In this document: positions 34,892 to 47,082 of the stretch, piece by piece | Layout of the letters: the number at the start of each line of letters is the position of its first letter | Position numbering within the stretch: the stretch's first letter is position 1 | DNA from: Cordia subcordata | Lineage: Eukaryota; Streptophyta; Magnoliopsida; Boraginales; Cordiaceae | Assembly (NCBI GenBank): GCA_028554755.1 | Contig: JAPTOF010000008.1 | Span: 10,124,001-10,188,000, forward strand | Reading direction: 5' to 3' | DNA: 64,000 nt | Notes under the pieces: generated by a model | Databases searched by the model: none | The model's input: only the letters and a program-made list of their open reading frames with translations | Told to the model about the DNA's origin: nothing | Program-made: the position numbers and the translations under genes

Positions 34892-36660
34892 ACTTGGCAT
34901 GAGATGAGATACAATGACAAAATGTACTTACAAAGTCAAACAACGTTTAATTAGGTTTCCGACTTCAAATTAAATGGTTACTTCTCCTATAGAGCTTTAC
35001 AGCATTCTTTATATTGTATTTAAACACTAGTGTTAGTCGAATTCTAATGGAATGAAAATTTTCTGTTTTCGACAAAAAAATAAAAAAAAAAGAAGAAAGA
35101 AAGAAAAGAGTTGGATTGTGTGCCCAATAAAGTAGGGTCCCGACGAAACTAACGCGGATAATCTTCAAAAGTTAATTTTTTCGCTGCACTTTTGTGTTGT
35201 ATGTTCTTTTTTTTTTTTTTTTTTGGGGACTATTTATCAATTGGGAATTAGTAGGCGGAGGCCTTTAAAGCTCTAATCCTGGTGATATATTTCTTTTTCC
35301 ACATTAATGAATCTAATCTTTTTGACAAAAAACATAAAAATTTTATCACCATTTGCAGTTGAACAGTTTGGATAATGTGACATTAAATTTATAAATTTTG
35401 CTTGTGTATTTTGGTGGGTTCTAACATGAGAAAGTTATTTTTGATATTTGAACTGCTTATAATTCTCAATTTCTTTTATGTAGCTTATTTAATTTAACTA
35501 ATTAAAAAGATGTAGCTTAGTTAATATCTTGGTATTTTTAAGCTTAAAAGACTAATACAAAAGAATTTAATCTAGTCTACAAATTATATTTATTTGGAAC
35601 GTGACACTAATAATTTAATTATGTTGTATTATTAAGTAAAATTGTATCAAAAAATGTACTGCATAAAGGTCAAATCCCATGATAACCACGCTGTTAGTCA
35701 TCGAAATGTCTAATACCCTAAAAATCACTCACATCAATCAGTCATCAAAGATTCAAATCTACATTTTGTTTATGCAATAAGCACCCTTTTTTCTGTCCAC
35801 GAGCAAGTAAACATAATTAAAATCCAATGAATAAATTTCTATACGAGTGGCTACAAATTCCGCATACAGTGTTGACTTTTAGAAAAAAAATTGAATTTAT
35901 TTTTTTTAAAATTTAGATTGAATATTCATTATAATCAGAAAATATTTTTTTTAATAAAAAAATCAATAGAAAAGTGCTATATTACCGAATTTGGGAAGTC
36001 AAGGACAGACGGTGGAACATTGCTAGCAGCCGTCCCAGGAATATCTTTGAAGGAAAAATATAAATTAAAAAAGTGAGAGACTTCATTTAATTATCACTCG
36101 GATATTGTCGGTAATGATTCACATCATTTAATTTTTGCTTTAATATCACAAATGGTATTTTTTGGTCCAAAATTAAAAAAAATTATATACAAAAATATAA
36201 TTTGTGGTAATTCACTGCTTGATTATTAGGACGTCAACGGATTGAATATGATCGATGGGTTCAAAATATTTAACCTCACCTTATTATAGTGGTTGTCATA
36301 ATTTAAACATACATCTCATAAAGAATTAATATAGGTTAGATATCGAAATTAGATTCTTGGATGAATATATGTCTGAAACATAGAGTTGGATCATGATGAG
36401 ATGAATGGACGAAATACGCGTTTGTTTCCTCAACATTGTGTCTGTCACGACGAGATATGAGATTCCATACTGAGAATAGTTTTTCTTTTTCTTTTTCTTT
36501 TTTTAAATTTTAGTGTTAACTTTTTAAAACATAAATAAAACAATCCTCCCCTGATTTAATCTCCTAACCTCACATATCCGAACTTAGATAATCACTTACG
36601 GGAAGGATAATTTCAATCATTTGAGCTACCCCAACATAATCCCTTGAAGTATGAACAATT
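34892..36660. other. AT-rich intergenic, no gene seen
   Basis: T-run at ~35204-35224. No coding domain or RNA gene recognised. Confidence 0.45.
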
Positions 36661-36665
36661 CATGA

Positions 36666-37046
36666 GTTTGTTTGGCCAATTTCTGGATATCCAAAAGTAT
36701 TTTCTCGTGAGTTCAAAAGTTAAAACTAACTTATTTGACTTATTTAAAAGCCAAAGTTAAAATAAAATCTGAAAAATCAAAAGCTCCGAATTAAAGCTTT
36801 CGGAAAAGAATTTTGGGAAGTTGTTTTACGTCATGTCAAAAATTATTTTTCTTCAAATTTTCTCAAAAAATACCACTCCATATTTTTAAAAATCTAATAT
36901 TATCTTTAAAACAATTGAAAGTTTAACTCTTAAACTACAAGACTATACAATTTGTAATTTTCATTTAATACTCTTGTATTCAAAATTCTATTGTTAAAAG
37001 TTTTATAATTCAATAGTTGAGATTTCACGGGTTGGCCAAACAGAGC
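36666..37046. mobile_element. MITE-like element with TTTGTTTGGCCAA termini
   Basis: GAGTTTGTTTGGCCAA at the left and TTGGCCAAACAGAGC at the right are inverted repeats around ~380 bp of AT-rich DNA. No clear target duplication. Confidence 0.6.
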
Positions 37047-37282
37047 TTACCAGCTTTACCTGGCCCACTCCAAGTTCTTTTTAGAAAACACAGAAGTGGT
37101 GAAATTTTACCTAGTCATCGTGTAAGTATCACTCACATGGGACGAGTCCAAAATCAAAAAGGGCTTACGAGTTGTGGTCTGATAGACTGATACTGGGCTA
37201 CTGGCTAGTAATGAAGCATTGGAAATGAGACACAAAAAGAAAAACCCAGTACGATTAAGAATCAACAATATCTATTTTTAAG

Positions 37283-37347
37283 TTGGGTTAAGCCCAGTTA
37301 ATTGTGGGCTCGGCCCATTTTGAAGTTAGGCATAAAAGTTGGGCCCA
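37283..37347. promoter_or_regulatory. Cluster of site II-type motifs (TGGGCY) with no gene attached
   Basis: Within ~65 bp: AGCCCA (37291), TGGGCT (37305-37310), GGCCCA (37312-37317) and TGGGCCCA (37340-37347), the last holding the motif on both strands. Such clusters are typical of promoters of ribosomal-protein, mitochondrial-import and snoRNA genes in plants. Nothing recognisable follows within 500 bp on either side. Confidence 0.4.
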
Positions 37348-37349
37348 TG

Positions 37350-38670
37350 ATCAAAGTGACTCAAAAACTTTTCAGACTTTGAGAGCTTGATTTGGGAACC
37401 ATAGACGCAATTGCAAACGCCTCCACCCTTGCTGACCAATTCTATGTCGTGCCCGTGTAATTTTGTATATTCTTTTTAGATAACTCTTAGATTAGATATT
37501 TTCTGATGTATATCTTTTGTATATTCTTTTTCATTGGCTTTATCTTTTAGTCTTTTTGTATAGCTTAGCCTCTTTTCAAACTATTTATTCACAAGAGTCG
37601 TGTACGTTAGTAACTTATTGTATCTTGTATTTAGCTGAGTAATACTATAGACAAACGCACAGGGAAAATTAATTCCTTTCAAAGATTTTGTTAATTTTTA
37701 AGAGATTGTTGACTAAAATAACAAATTAATCTTTTTACTATAAGCATGCCATCCGATAAACTTTTACAAAACCGCAGGAGTGAAGGGTCTTGCTTATTTT
37801 CAGTTAACAATTTATTTAAAATGACAATTTTTTTTAAAAGGAGAAAAGACATATGCTTATTTTTAATTACCATAAAAGAATTATTATCAGAATTTTGCAC
37901 TGTAAAAGTAGTCCAATGTACTTTTAGAGGACCACATGGGGTCCATTGCAATTTAATCCAATTTATTAACGTAATTTATACAACAGAATATATTTTAAAA
38001 GTTTGCGTTGACGAACAGCGAGCATCTTATCTTGCAATTTGAGCTGGCATTCCGATCCCTAGGACAAGACCACAAAACTGCAAAATAGATAAGAGCAAAA
38101 CTCAAAGCATACATTTTTTAAAGCATACATTTTTTGGAGCATATTAGCACTAACAACTCTTCTAAATATAAGAAATTTTGATATTTAGGGGCTCCATTGG
38201 AGCCAATCTTACAATACCTGCAGCAACATTATTTAGCATTAGCAAGATTTGAAAGCACCTAGACACAAGATTTTATGCGATTTTGACAAAACGTAGGGAC
38301 AAAATACATTTTAACCTTTTAACTTAGGAGAAAAGAATCGCTTGGAGCATGTGTATGTTAGATTGGATGCGCTGCTATACTATTATAAGTATACACCGAA
38401 TTTTATAACTTTAGAATGAATCTCATAATTTAAAAAATTAAGGATGACTCTTCAGCGGGTGCAATATTGATTGTGATGGTTCAAGCGGATCGTTACCAAG
38501 AAAAAGAAAAATCATTTCAAATAATACCATAAGAGGGTATTTCGCTTATAATTACCTAATAAATAGCATTAGAAGAAGCTAATAACTCTTTTCAAACATC
38601 TACAGCCAACACCGGTTCGTATAATGTGTAGGCAGTAGGCTTCTTAGGTCGGAAGCAAAGCTTGATTACC
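37350..38670. other. Intergenic, no gene recognised
   Basis: A 98-codon frame at 37746-38042 overlaps an 86-codon frame on the other strand; neither has a domain or coding-like composition. Confidence 0.45.
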
Positions 38671-38947
38671 CCTGGCAATAGCGGCAGATCCAAAATTTTA
38701 AGTGAGGGGTGGTAAAAAAATGCTCCCATCAAACATCAGGTGAGGGGTGGTTACCCCCTTATATCTGTTGATGACTCGAACTCGAGACTTACAGATCTCA
38801 AGTGAGAGGTGTTACCACGCTCTAACAAAAAATAAAATAAAATAAAGTAAAGGGTGCTACCACATGATTCAATTCAAGTTTTCAATCAATTTTTTCTTTA
38901 TTCACTTGCTAAAAATTGTGGGAATTTAGAATATGCAACACTCTGTT

Positions 38948-39165
38948 GTAGTAGTAGTATTAAATGATTAATTTACTGTACAAAATAAAATGTTAATAAT
39001 ATACACATAAGATCGAGTAATAGTAATAGTAGTAAATAATTAATTTACTGTACAAAGTAAAATATCAATAATATACACATAAGAACGAGTAATAGTAGTA
39101 GTAGTAAATGATTAATTTACTGCACAAAGTAAAATATCAATAATATACACATAAGAACGAATCAT
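38948..39165. repeat. ~78-bp tandem repeat, three copies
   Basis: Each unit carries 'atgattaatttactgtacaa', 'aataatatacacataaga' and a GTA microsatellite (agtagtagtag). Copies begin near 38948, 39022 and 39099. Confidence 0.85.
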
Positions 39166-39440
39166 CCACGCAAAAGCAACTACAAGTTAACTTTAGTTAT
39201 GCTGAGACTATAGAGAGTTAATAGTTTTAAAAATACTGAAAATGAGAATGATGCACAAGAATTGAAAAAATGGAAAAAGAGTATTACTAAGCGTTAAAAG
39301 CTTTTTTCTTTCAAGAAAAAAAGGAAAGAAAAGCCTACTTAAATTGAGTACAATAGATTTAAAAGAAAAAGGAAAGAAAAACCTACTCAAATTGAGTACA
39401 ATAGGTTTAAAAGAAAAAGGAACAAAATGCTTAAATTGAG

Positions 39441-39557
39441 AGGGTGTTTGGCTTTGCTTATTTTAGGTGCTTATAACTATCAAGAAAAAGGTGCCCTCTT
39501 ATATGCTTTTTACTATGTAGGTGCTTATAAGCACCAAATAAGAAAGCCAAACACCTT
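39441..39557. mobile_element. Small MITE C (117 bp), AGGGTGTTTGGC termini
   Basis: Inverted termini AGGGTGTTTGGCTTTGCTTA and, from the right, AAGGTGTTTGGCTTTCTTA, flanked by TTGAG at 39436-39440 and 39558-39562. The right half holds the near-palindrome ggtgcttataagcacc. Its ends resemble those of the larger element next door, but the interior differs. Confidence 0.75.
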
Positions 39558-39575
39558 TTGAGTACAATAGATTTA

Positions 39576-40052
39576 GAGGGTGTTTGGTTTGGCTTTTTTT
39601 TTTTATTTTTTATCAAACCTGCTTAAAGCCTAATTAAGCTAATGAAAGTATTTGTTTTAATTAAAAACGTGTTTTTTTTAAGTGAATTTAAGTAGAAAAT
39701 AAAAAGCTCTCTAACTCCAACTTTTGCTTTTTATGACTTTAAGTACTTTGAAAAAAAGTAAGTTTGACCAAATCATTTACTATCTTATCTTTACCTTTTT
39801 ATTTTTATTACTAAAATACTTTTACTCTTTTATTTCATACTTACGTTTTTAAATTCTATTTTAATGTCTTTAATAATTATTTTAACTATATAACTTACTT
39901 TTCAACCCACTTTAATCAAACATGTAAATACTTATTTTTATAACTACAACTTTTATTTAAACACGTAATTACTTAAAGTTGACAATAAAAAAGGCCACTT
40001 AAAGTTATAAGTACTTTAAGTAGCTTTTTTATGAGCCAATAAAAAAACCCTC
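39576..40052. mobile_element. Tourist-like MITE, copy B (477 bp)
   Basis: Ends GAGGGTGTTTGG and ...ACCCTC, flanked by TTA at 39573-39575 and 40053-40055. The uninterrupted neighbouring unit (tacaataggtttaaaagaaa) shows the empty site. Collinear with copy A at 6434-6912; shared blocks include 'aaacctgcttaaa', 'aatgaaagtatttgttttaa' and 'caacccactttaatcaaa'. Confidence 0.88.
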
Positions 40053-40362
40053 TTAAAAGAAAAAGGGAAAAAAAGAGCCTGCTTAAATTGAGTACAATAA
40101 ATTTAAAAGAAAAAGGGAAAAAATAGCCTACTTAAAATTCAGTACAATAGAATTGATGCAAGGAATTAAACTCATGCCCTTCGCTTAAAGGATTAACGCT
40201 GTCAACCACTAATCCAACTAGGAAGATTTGTGAAATAGGGGGTGGCGAAACTATATGTACTAACGTCTTGACTTACAAAACATAAAAGAAAAAGGAAAAG
40301 AATTAAAAATTGAGGGGTGGTGGACGCGACCCTCGGTCTGCCTCTGCCAAGTTAATAGAATT

Positions 40363-41204
40363 ACTACCTTATTTAAAAGTTTAAGTTTGTAAATAAGATT
40401 CAGTTATATTTATTTATTATACTTAACAAAAGTCATGTTTTATTTTTGCTATGAATTTCTTCCACTAAAACCCCAAAAAGTAAAAGCAAGTATATATGCA
40501 ATTTACAGGTTTCTATACACGTTAAAAATTTGACATTATTATAAGACTTTCGATTGATTAGCCATCGTCAGCCTATTGTTACTACTAGTGAAATGTAATA
40601 ATTTCTGAGTTCAGTAATTTGAACGTGAAATTAGAATAGAATAACTTTTGAAGATATATCTATCTATGTCTATCAAGAGCCAAGAAACTATTAATCTTCT
40701 TTAGGGGTGAATACGGATTGATTAAACGATCAAACCAATTCAAATTAATTGAAAAGTTAGAGTCATTTTGGTTATTTACATGAGTAAAAACTAATTGGTC
40801 AGTTTCAAATTAAAATCAATTGATTTAGTTTAATTTGAAATAAATCCACAAACCAAACCAAACCAAATCGAATAATATTCAATCTTAATTTATGTATATA
40901 TATTTATTCTTAATTTTATGTATTTTGGGAATCTAATCATTAACCTCAAGACTCTATTTTCAAACTTCAACCACCAAACTATAGCTATACTGGTGCTTTG
41001 TTTTAACGGTGAAATCCTATAACATTAAATTTCTAATATGGATAGTAAATCGAGTTTTTTTTTTAATTTCATTATGAAATTTGAGCTTTTTTCTAATTAT
41101 TCTATAAAAATCGAAAATCAAACCAAACCAAACTAACATATCTATATTGGTTTAATTTGGTTATATACATTGTTAAAACATAAAAAGACTTGCCATATTA
41201 AAAA
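40363..41204. other. AT-rich intergenic, no gene seen
   Basis: No coding domain or defined element. 'aaaccaaaccaaa'-type low-complexity stretches occur at ~40850 and ~41120. Confidence 0.45.
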
Positions 41205-42210
41205 ATCTCAATATTCAGAATCATCATATAAAGTCCTAGGCCACTCCTCATATTAATCAATTGATTTTTATGATGGAACCTCAGTGATTTTTAACATGGC
41301 ATTAGAGCTAGACTTTTGGTCTAGTCTCGCGTTGCGCTAATATCCACGTGTGACCTATCAACTTCGTACTATTGTGTGCTGGACCTATCAACTTCGTAAT
41401 ATTGCGTGGTGCCCTATCCCTACAGAGCCAGGTCAAGTCATCATCTAATCATCAAAATTCAGTTGCATGGTGGCCCATCCCTAAGACTTTCCACATCAAA
41501 AAAAAGTAATCAAAATCCAATCGCATAGTGACCCATCCCTAAGACTTTCCACATAAAAAAAATCTCAAAATTCAAAATCACTGTGTAAGGTCCTAGGCCA
41601 CTCCTCAAAATCCCAAGATTCAAGGTCCTGGGCCATTCCTTAAAATTCAGAATCACCATATAAGTTCTTGGGCCAAAATTCAGAATCACCATATAAAGTC
41701 CTAGGCCACTCCTCAAAATCTCAAGATTCAAGGTCCTGGGCCATTCTTTAAAATTCAGAATCACCATATAAGGTCTTAAGCCACTTCTCAAAATCTCAAG
41801 ATTCAGAATCATTATATAAGGTTGGTTTTTATGATGGAATCTCAATGATTCTTAACATATATAATAAACCAATTGGTTACCATTCAGAATCACCATATAA
41901 GGTCCTGGACCACCCCTTAAAATTTCAAGATTCAGAATCATCACATGAGGTTGGTTTTTATGATAGATTCTTAGTGATTGTTAACATACATAATAAACCA
42001 ATTGGTTATCAATTGGTGTTTATGATGGAACCAATCATACATAATAAATTAATTGGATTTTATGATGGAACGTTAGTGATTCTTAAAATATATGACAACA
42101 CCAAATTAAACCTTTTTAACATACATGATAAACTAATTGATTTTTATAATAGAACCTCAATGATTCTTAGTATACATGACAACACCAAATTAAACCAAAC
42201 CATAAAGATA
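41205..42210. repeat. Complex repeat cluster, probably scrambled LTR-element debris
   Basis: Two motifs recur many times: 'attcagaatcaccatataag + gtcctaggccactcctc' (near 41215, 41567, 41643, 41685, 41755, 41883) and 'ttttatgatggaacctcagt + gattcttaacat' (near 41269, 41827, 41957, 42060, 42145). At 41297 'catggcattagagct' resembles the initiator-Met primer-binding site of copia elements. The repetitive open frames at 41510-41845 and 41845-42312 only reflect the repeat. Confidence 0.6.
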
Positions 42211-42332
42211 CCAAATTCTTTCTCCCAAAAAATCAAACATCATTTGCCAATTTCTGATTTCGTTCGTTCTTACCAACGTGTCATTACCATCTTTATTTGT
42301 TGTATCAAGTAATTTCTAATGGAAATCTATGT

Positions 42333-42446
42333 GCGGGATCACGTGTATCAAATCATTGCCAACTTTCAGCATTCGAGGTTGAGCTTTCTGCGCGATCACG
42401 GGTATCAAATCATTACCAACTTTCAGAATTTGAGGTAGAGCTTTCT
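42333..42446. repeat. ~56-bp tandem duplication
   Basis: Two units sharing 'gatcacgkgtatcaaatcat' and 'ccaactttcagmatt'. Non-coding. Confidence 0.8.
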
Positions 42447-43355
42447 TTTAGATATGGTAGTTCCTTTTTTTTTTCCTTGTCAGTGTTAACTTAATTTTTA
42501 AGTATTACTTTTTGATGTTTTAGATTATGTCGTTCTTCTAATTTAAGTTATTATGCCGCAACTGTCCTTAATCCCTAATTTAAATTTGTAACGTATCAGG
42601 TATTAACAGGTAGTTTGTAAATTGTAATTGTATTGTTTGATCTTCGTTTCCTCCGTGTCAATATTTAGCATTTCTTTGACCACAACACAACTTTTTTTTC
42701 TTTCTTTCTTCTGGGTCGAAACACAACACAGAACCAACTATAAGATGTCTTTGTCTCATCATGTCAAATGCAAAAGCTGAGTGCCATGTTTTAAAAAGTC
42801 GTGACGTGTTTGACAAACAACAAGGCCTGAGAATTCCTTGAGAACGTCTAACATTATTTTAGAAATTGAAAAAGTGCTTTCTGGATATTTTTAGCGAATT
42901 GTAATAAATGTTCTCTCATGCATAATCGTAAATTACTAGAGAAGCACTCTTAATTAGGGACGCTTTTGGATTTTAGTTTTTGTAACTTTGTTTCAATTAA
43001 ACTCCAAATTAAAGCAGTTTTTCAAACTATAGAGAAAGAAAATGTTAAGTGGCACTCACCAGGAACATATGCTCGAAACATAATAGTAAAAATATCATCA
43101 CGTTCTTATTAACATAATGGAAACACATTGTACATCAATTTATTTGCACTTGAAGGACGTATACAAAGATCATAATATATCAGAAGAAAAAACAGTGCAA
43201 AAAAATGACGCTAATATCCCACTTATTTAATTTAATCACTTGTATCAAACTAGAAAACACTGGAGATAGGATAAACAACATTAGTTATTTGTGTTGGGTA
43301 TCATGAAATTAATTAAGGACATATGGGTATTATAACAAACATTATTTAGTTAAAA
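42447..43355. other. Intergenic and probable 3' UTR of the laccase gene
   Basis: AT-rich with no domain-bearing frame. The part near 43355 is probably the laccase 3' UTR. Confidence 0.45.
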
Positions 43356-46300
43356 CTAGCACTTTGGAAGATCTCGAGGCGGTGAGGGTAGAGATGTCGA
43401 GGGAGTGGGTCCGTTCTCAACCACAAAAGCACCAGCAAGACCCCAGGGCACATGTACCTCCAAGTGACAATGCAAGAACCATACACCTGTTCATCAGTCA
43501 CATATTTCACCAATATTCAGTATTTGTATCTTAATTTGTTCTCTAGATATAGTCATAATCAATTGTGGCTTTATATTATTTTTTTAAAGTATGTGCCACT
43601 TTTGCTTTCTTTCATCTAAAAAAGTGAAAAAATAATAATTAATATTATTCATATTGGAGGAAATTAAAACTCACCAGGGTTATTTGCTCGAAATCTAATG
43701 ACTGCCCATCCTCCTATTGGAACAGCAATAGTGTTGCGAAGTTGTGGATTGACGAGATTGAAATTCTTCTGATCTCTTGCAGGATTGTAGTTGCCGAACC
43801 CTTGAGCCACCACGTGAAAATCAAACCCATGCAAATGCATAGGATGATTTTCTATTGTTCCTAGAGCGGTGTTTTGAAACACAACCTCGACTGTGGTATT
43901 ATACTTAAATTTTCGCGCTTTTGTTGATTTTTTGGTCAGTAGGAGCCCTAAGTCACCCGAAAGACTTTGATTCGTATAGTCAAACTTCAAAGGTGGTTCA
44001 CTTGGAAAATCACTGGTGTAAATCCCGTCAACATTGTAAAAATGGGCTTCTAGCATTGATAATGCTGTGGGTTTCTCAAAGGATTCGTTATTTAGGCTAG
44101 CAGCAAATCGCATTCCTCCTATCCCCTCGCAGGTTAAGTTCCCCGGTCTATCACATGGAACTACACCTAGCCCCACAGTTATAAACAAACTTTCATCCAC
44201 TTCTTGGGGGACTTGATGCCAAAAAGGTGCAGAAGTAAGTGCAGTCAGACCAGTAAAAAATCTATGGGCTGTTGAATTATCAGCAAAATCTGGTAGATTT
44301 GGCATTATAGGAGTCGAGGAGGAGGCTCCATCATATACGATAATTCCAGTTGTGGCATTTTCCAGATAACCTACAAATTGTGAACCTTGATAGACGCGTG
44401 ATGCCATATAGTATGATGCTGGAAGTTGATCTGCTTTCAGAAGTACATCAGTGGTCTGCCCAGGGGCTATTGCAATCACATCGGTGACATAAGGATTTGT
44501 GTAAGAAGCATCCACCGCGACAACTGTCAAGTTATGATTGGCTATTTTGAAAAACATTATATTTTGCATTGCAGCATTGACGATTCGAAGGAGATATGTT
44601 TTCCCTTGTTGCACATTCAGCTTATAAGTGCCTACAAAAAGATTTGTGCAAGATGATATTACTTTTCTTGTCTAATCAATCAAGGACTCAAAATGAACAA
44701 GAATAATGCTCTGTTTGTTATATTCTTATTTTAAGATACTTATCCTATTAAAATGAGGGTACATCTTATAAGATTTAAGAAATCTTATCATGCATCCTAT
44801 GAAAATTTAAAACAAAATTATATTTTTTATCTTATAAGAAATAAGCAATCTTTCCTATCTTATCTTTTACAACTATAGAATACATGGTGCATATAATAAA
44901 ATATCTTAAATTTTATAAGATATCTCTAAATTTTAATAGGATAAGTATCTTAAAATAAGATCATTCCAAACACACTATAAGTATCTCTTGAAGCAGTAAC
45001 TTGCATGTGACGATCTTACACATGCAAGTCATATGAATTAGTACTCACTGTTGGAAGAACATGGGAAGAGATCTCCTGGCTGACCATTAATAGTATAAGC
45101 ATCAGACAGTGCAGGTCCACCACCAGTCTCAGTAGCTGCATTTAATATGTCAACAACATTGGTATTCCACCACTCTCCTGTGTTTTAGAATATCTTTAGG
45201 TGTTAGTATATAATTTCACCTAATGTAAGTGTGTTTCAATACTTTGTGACCATCTTTTCAAAAATATAGGAATCATAGACCACCGAAAATATTAACAGGA
45301 AAAACGAAAAAAGGGTTAACATTAATATTATTAATTTGCATTGTGTTGGATTTATAATTTGTGAAAGCGGTTGGAATATCAAATAAAAAGCTTGTACTCA
45401 GTTACCAAGTAAGATTGGAACCTCCTTGTCCGGTTTTGGAAATGGATAGGTCCTGCCTTGTCTAGGGCGAATAACAATTGCTCCATAAACAGTGGCTCGA
45501 AGATATGAGAGATGTGCATGCCACCAAAGTGTTCCTTCTTGTTCAGTAATCTTAAATTTGTAGGCGTAACTATTATTTGGAGTTATAGGACATTGTGTAA
45601 TATACTCAGGTCCATCCGCCCAAGCACTAAATAATTGGAAAACTCCGTGCCTAGACAAGTATAATGTATTAAATCGATCAATATGAGAGTAGACTTGATC
45701 TTTTTATTTTACTTCCAGGAGATGTAATATATCAAGATGATAATCATGGTTAAAGTACTCGGAATATAAAAGAAAAACGCACGTTCTTTTGATTCTTTGA
45801 CTCTAGTGTCCAATTTAAGTTTGTAGATCTCTTTTGTTTTAAACATGTGACTATTACAAGTTAACTTTTTAAGTGAAAAACGAAACTCGTTGCTTTTTTT
45901 GACTTTTAAACGCCATCAAAGAAAAGTTTGACTATTTTACCTTAAGATACACCTGCTAGTATCACATTTAAGAGTGTACATATTTATATTATACATATGT
46001 AATAAATTAAATTATAGTATTTTAATTATCTATTTTAAAGAATAATCAAACAATAATGTCTAGGAGTTAGTTTTTTACACCACTTAACCAAACAGATAAA
46101 TACTTAATTATTTTTTCTATAAAAACTTTTATCCAAATTAATAATTACTTAAAGTAGAAAATAATAAGGACATATATAAAATTGCTTAAAGCTAAAATTA
46201 AGTTGAAATAATTTTTTTGTACAAAGACAAACCCATATAATACCCTCTAAATCAACCTAAAAGATATATATCACCATTTTTTTTTTCATTCTCAATGTTC

Positions 46301-47016
46301 TTCTAATGAGGGAATATGATTTACCAGTGAATAGTCATATTATAGGGAGATCTGTTGACAACACGGACCACGAGGGTATCTCCCTCATTGACGGTGATGG
46401 TGGGGCCTGGAAGACCTCCGTTTACTGCAGTGATTACTTGTGATTGGCATAGTCTCTGGACCGTCACATTTTGCACCTGCAGCAGTGAAGAATATTAGTA
46501 TCACATTCATAAACAAAAGGTAAAAATGAATTTTATTGTTTTGTATTTTGTTAAAGTGGAATAAAATTTTTCTATTTTTCTAAACTCATTAATATTGTAC
46601 CCTTATGTTAAAAAAACTATTGTATAAAATCTTAAATTTTAAGGTAATTGTGCAATATAACACATGAAACTTTAATAAAATATAGGGGTAAACTACGCGA
46701 GTAATATGCACATGCCATGTGTAACTCTCAATGAAGAAAACACGACTTGTAATCTGTAATTTTTTTGGAAATTAAATTAATTAATGCGATGTCAACATCA
46801 GAAAAACAGATTTGGCAAAAATGGAAACACTTGAAACGCTGCATTAATTAAGCTTCCTAGTAGGAAAAAGGTCTGTTTCGTGAAGCAATGGAACAAGAAG
46901 ATAGAATGTGTAGCAGGGATTATTACATAAAATGTGTGCTGTACAATTGCAGCAGAAGCACATGCAGAAGCTAGAAGAAATAAAGCGCATCCAAGCAAGA
47001 AACCAGGACGTGCCAT
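43356..47016 (-). CDS. Laccase (multicopper oxidase), 6 exons
   Basis: Exons on the minus strand: 47016-46927, 46476-46325, 45650-45406, 45177-45049, 44631-43675, 43486-43356. GT-AG throughout, 1704 nt, 567 aa, a normal plant laccase length. Residues 1-~22 are a signal peptide. All four copper motifs are present: [16 protein letters not shown] (H80, H82), WWHAHLS (H125, H127), [11 protein letters not shown] (H468, H471, H473) and [12 protein letters not shown] (H530, C531, H532, H536), with Leu541 at the usual axial position. Many N-x-S/T sites fit a secreted glycoprotein. Laccases oxidise phenolics with O2, as in lignin or tannin/flavonoid polymerisation; which one applies here cannot be told. 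Intron 4 carries a MITE (44708-44975). Confidence 0.96.
44708..44975. mobile_element. MITE in laccase intron 4, 30-bp perfect internal inverted repeat
   Basis: GCTCTGTTTG at the left and CCAAACACAC at the right mark the ends. Just inside, a 30-bp stretch beginning CTTATTTTAAGATACTTATC is repeated perfectly in inverse orientation (~44726-44755 and ~44930-44960). 268 bp, no coding capacity, inside the 417-bp intron between exons 4 and 5. Confidence 0.82.
45900..46255. mobile_element. Possible diverged MITE A/B relative in laccase intron 2
   Basis: 'taaccaaacagataaatact', 'acttaaagtagaaaataa' and the final 'ataccctcta' resemble the right half of copies A and B in the same order. The left boundary is not seen. 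Confidence 0.4.
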
Positions 47017-47075
47017 GTTGAGATCAGGGAGAAACTACTGAAAAAAGATGAAGAAAGTTAAGACAACAGCTCCCC

Positions 47076-47082
47076 TTTTATA
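47076..47082 (-). promoter_or_regulatory. TATA box of the laccase gene
   Basis: On the minus strand the sequence reads TATAAAAGGGGAGC, 60 bp upstream of the start codon. It implies a leader of about 30 nt. Confidence 0.7.

Larger units (their letters stand above)
39330..40155. repeat. ~45-bp tandem repeat split by two MITEs
   Basis: The unit contains 'aattgagtacaatagrttta' followed by 'aaagaaaaaggaaa'. Copies lie at ~39338, 39390, 39431, 40084 and 40130. Two units are interrupted by the elements at 39441-39557 and 39576-40052. Confidence 0.85.
38673..40362. mobile_element. Degraded element with GGCAGAnCC-type termini, hosting tandem repeats and two MITEs
   Basis: The left TGGCAATAGCGGCAGATCC and the reverse complement of the right end TGGCAGAGGCAGACC look like decayed inverted termini. 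'gaggggtggt' occurs near both ends. No transposase fragment is visible, so this is tentative. Confidence 0.35.

Noticed and set aside
37746..38042. 98-codon frame downstream of the orphan site II cluster
   Set aside because: No recognisable domain, AT-driven composition, and an overlapping open frame on the other strand. Not enough to call a gene.
41510..42312. Two open frames (111 and 155 codons) with repeated peptide motifs
   Set aside because: They mirror the repeat cluster, run on both strands and show no domain.
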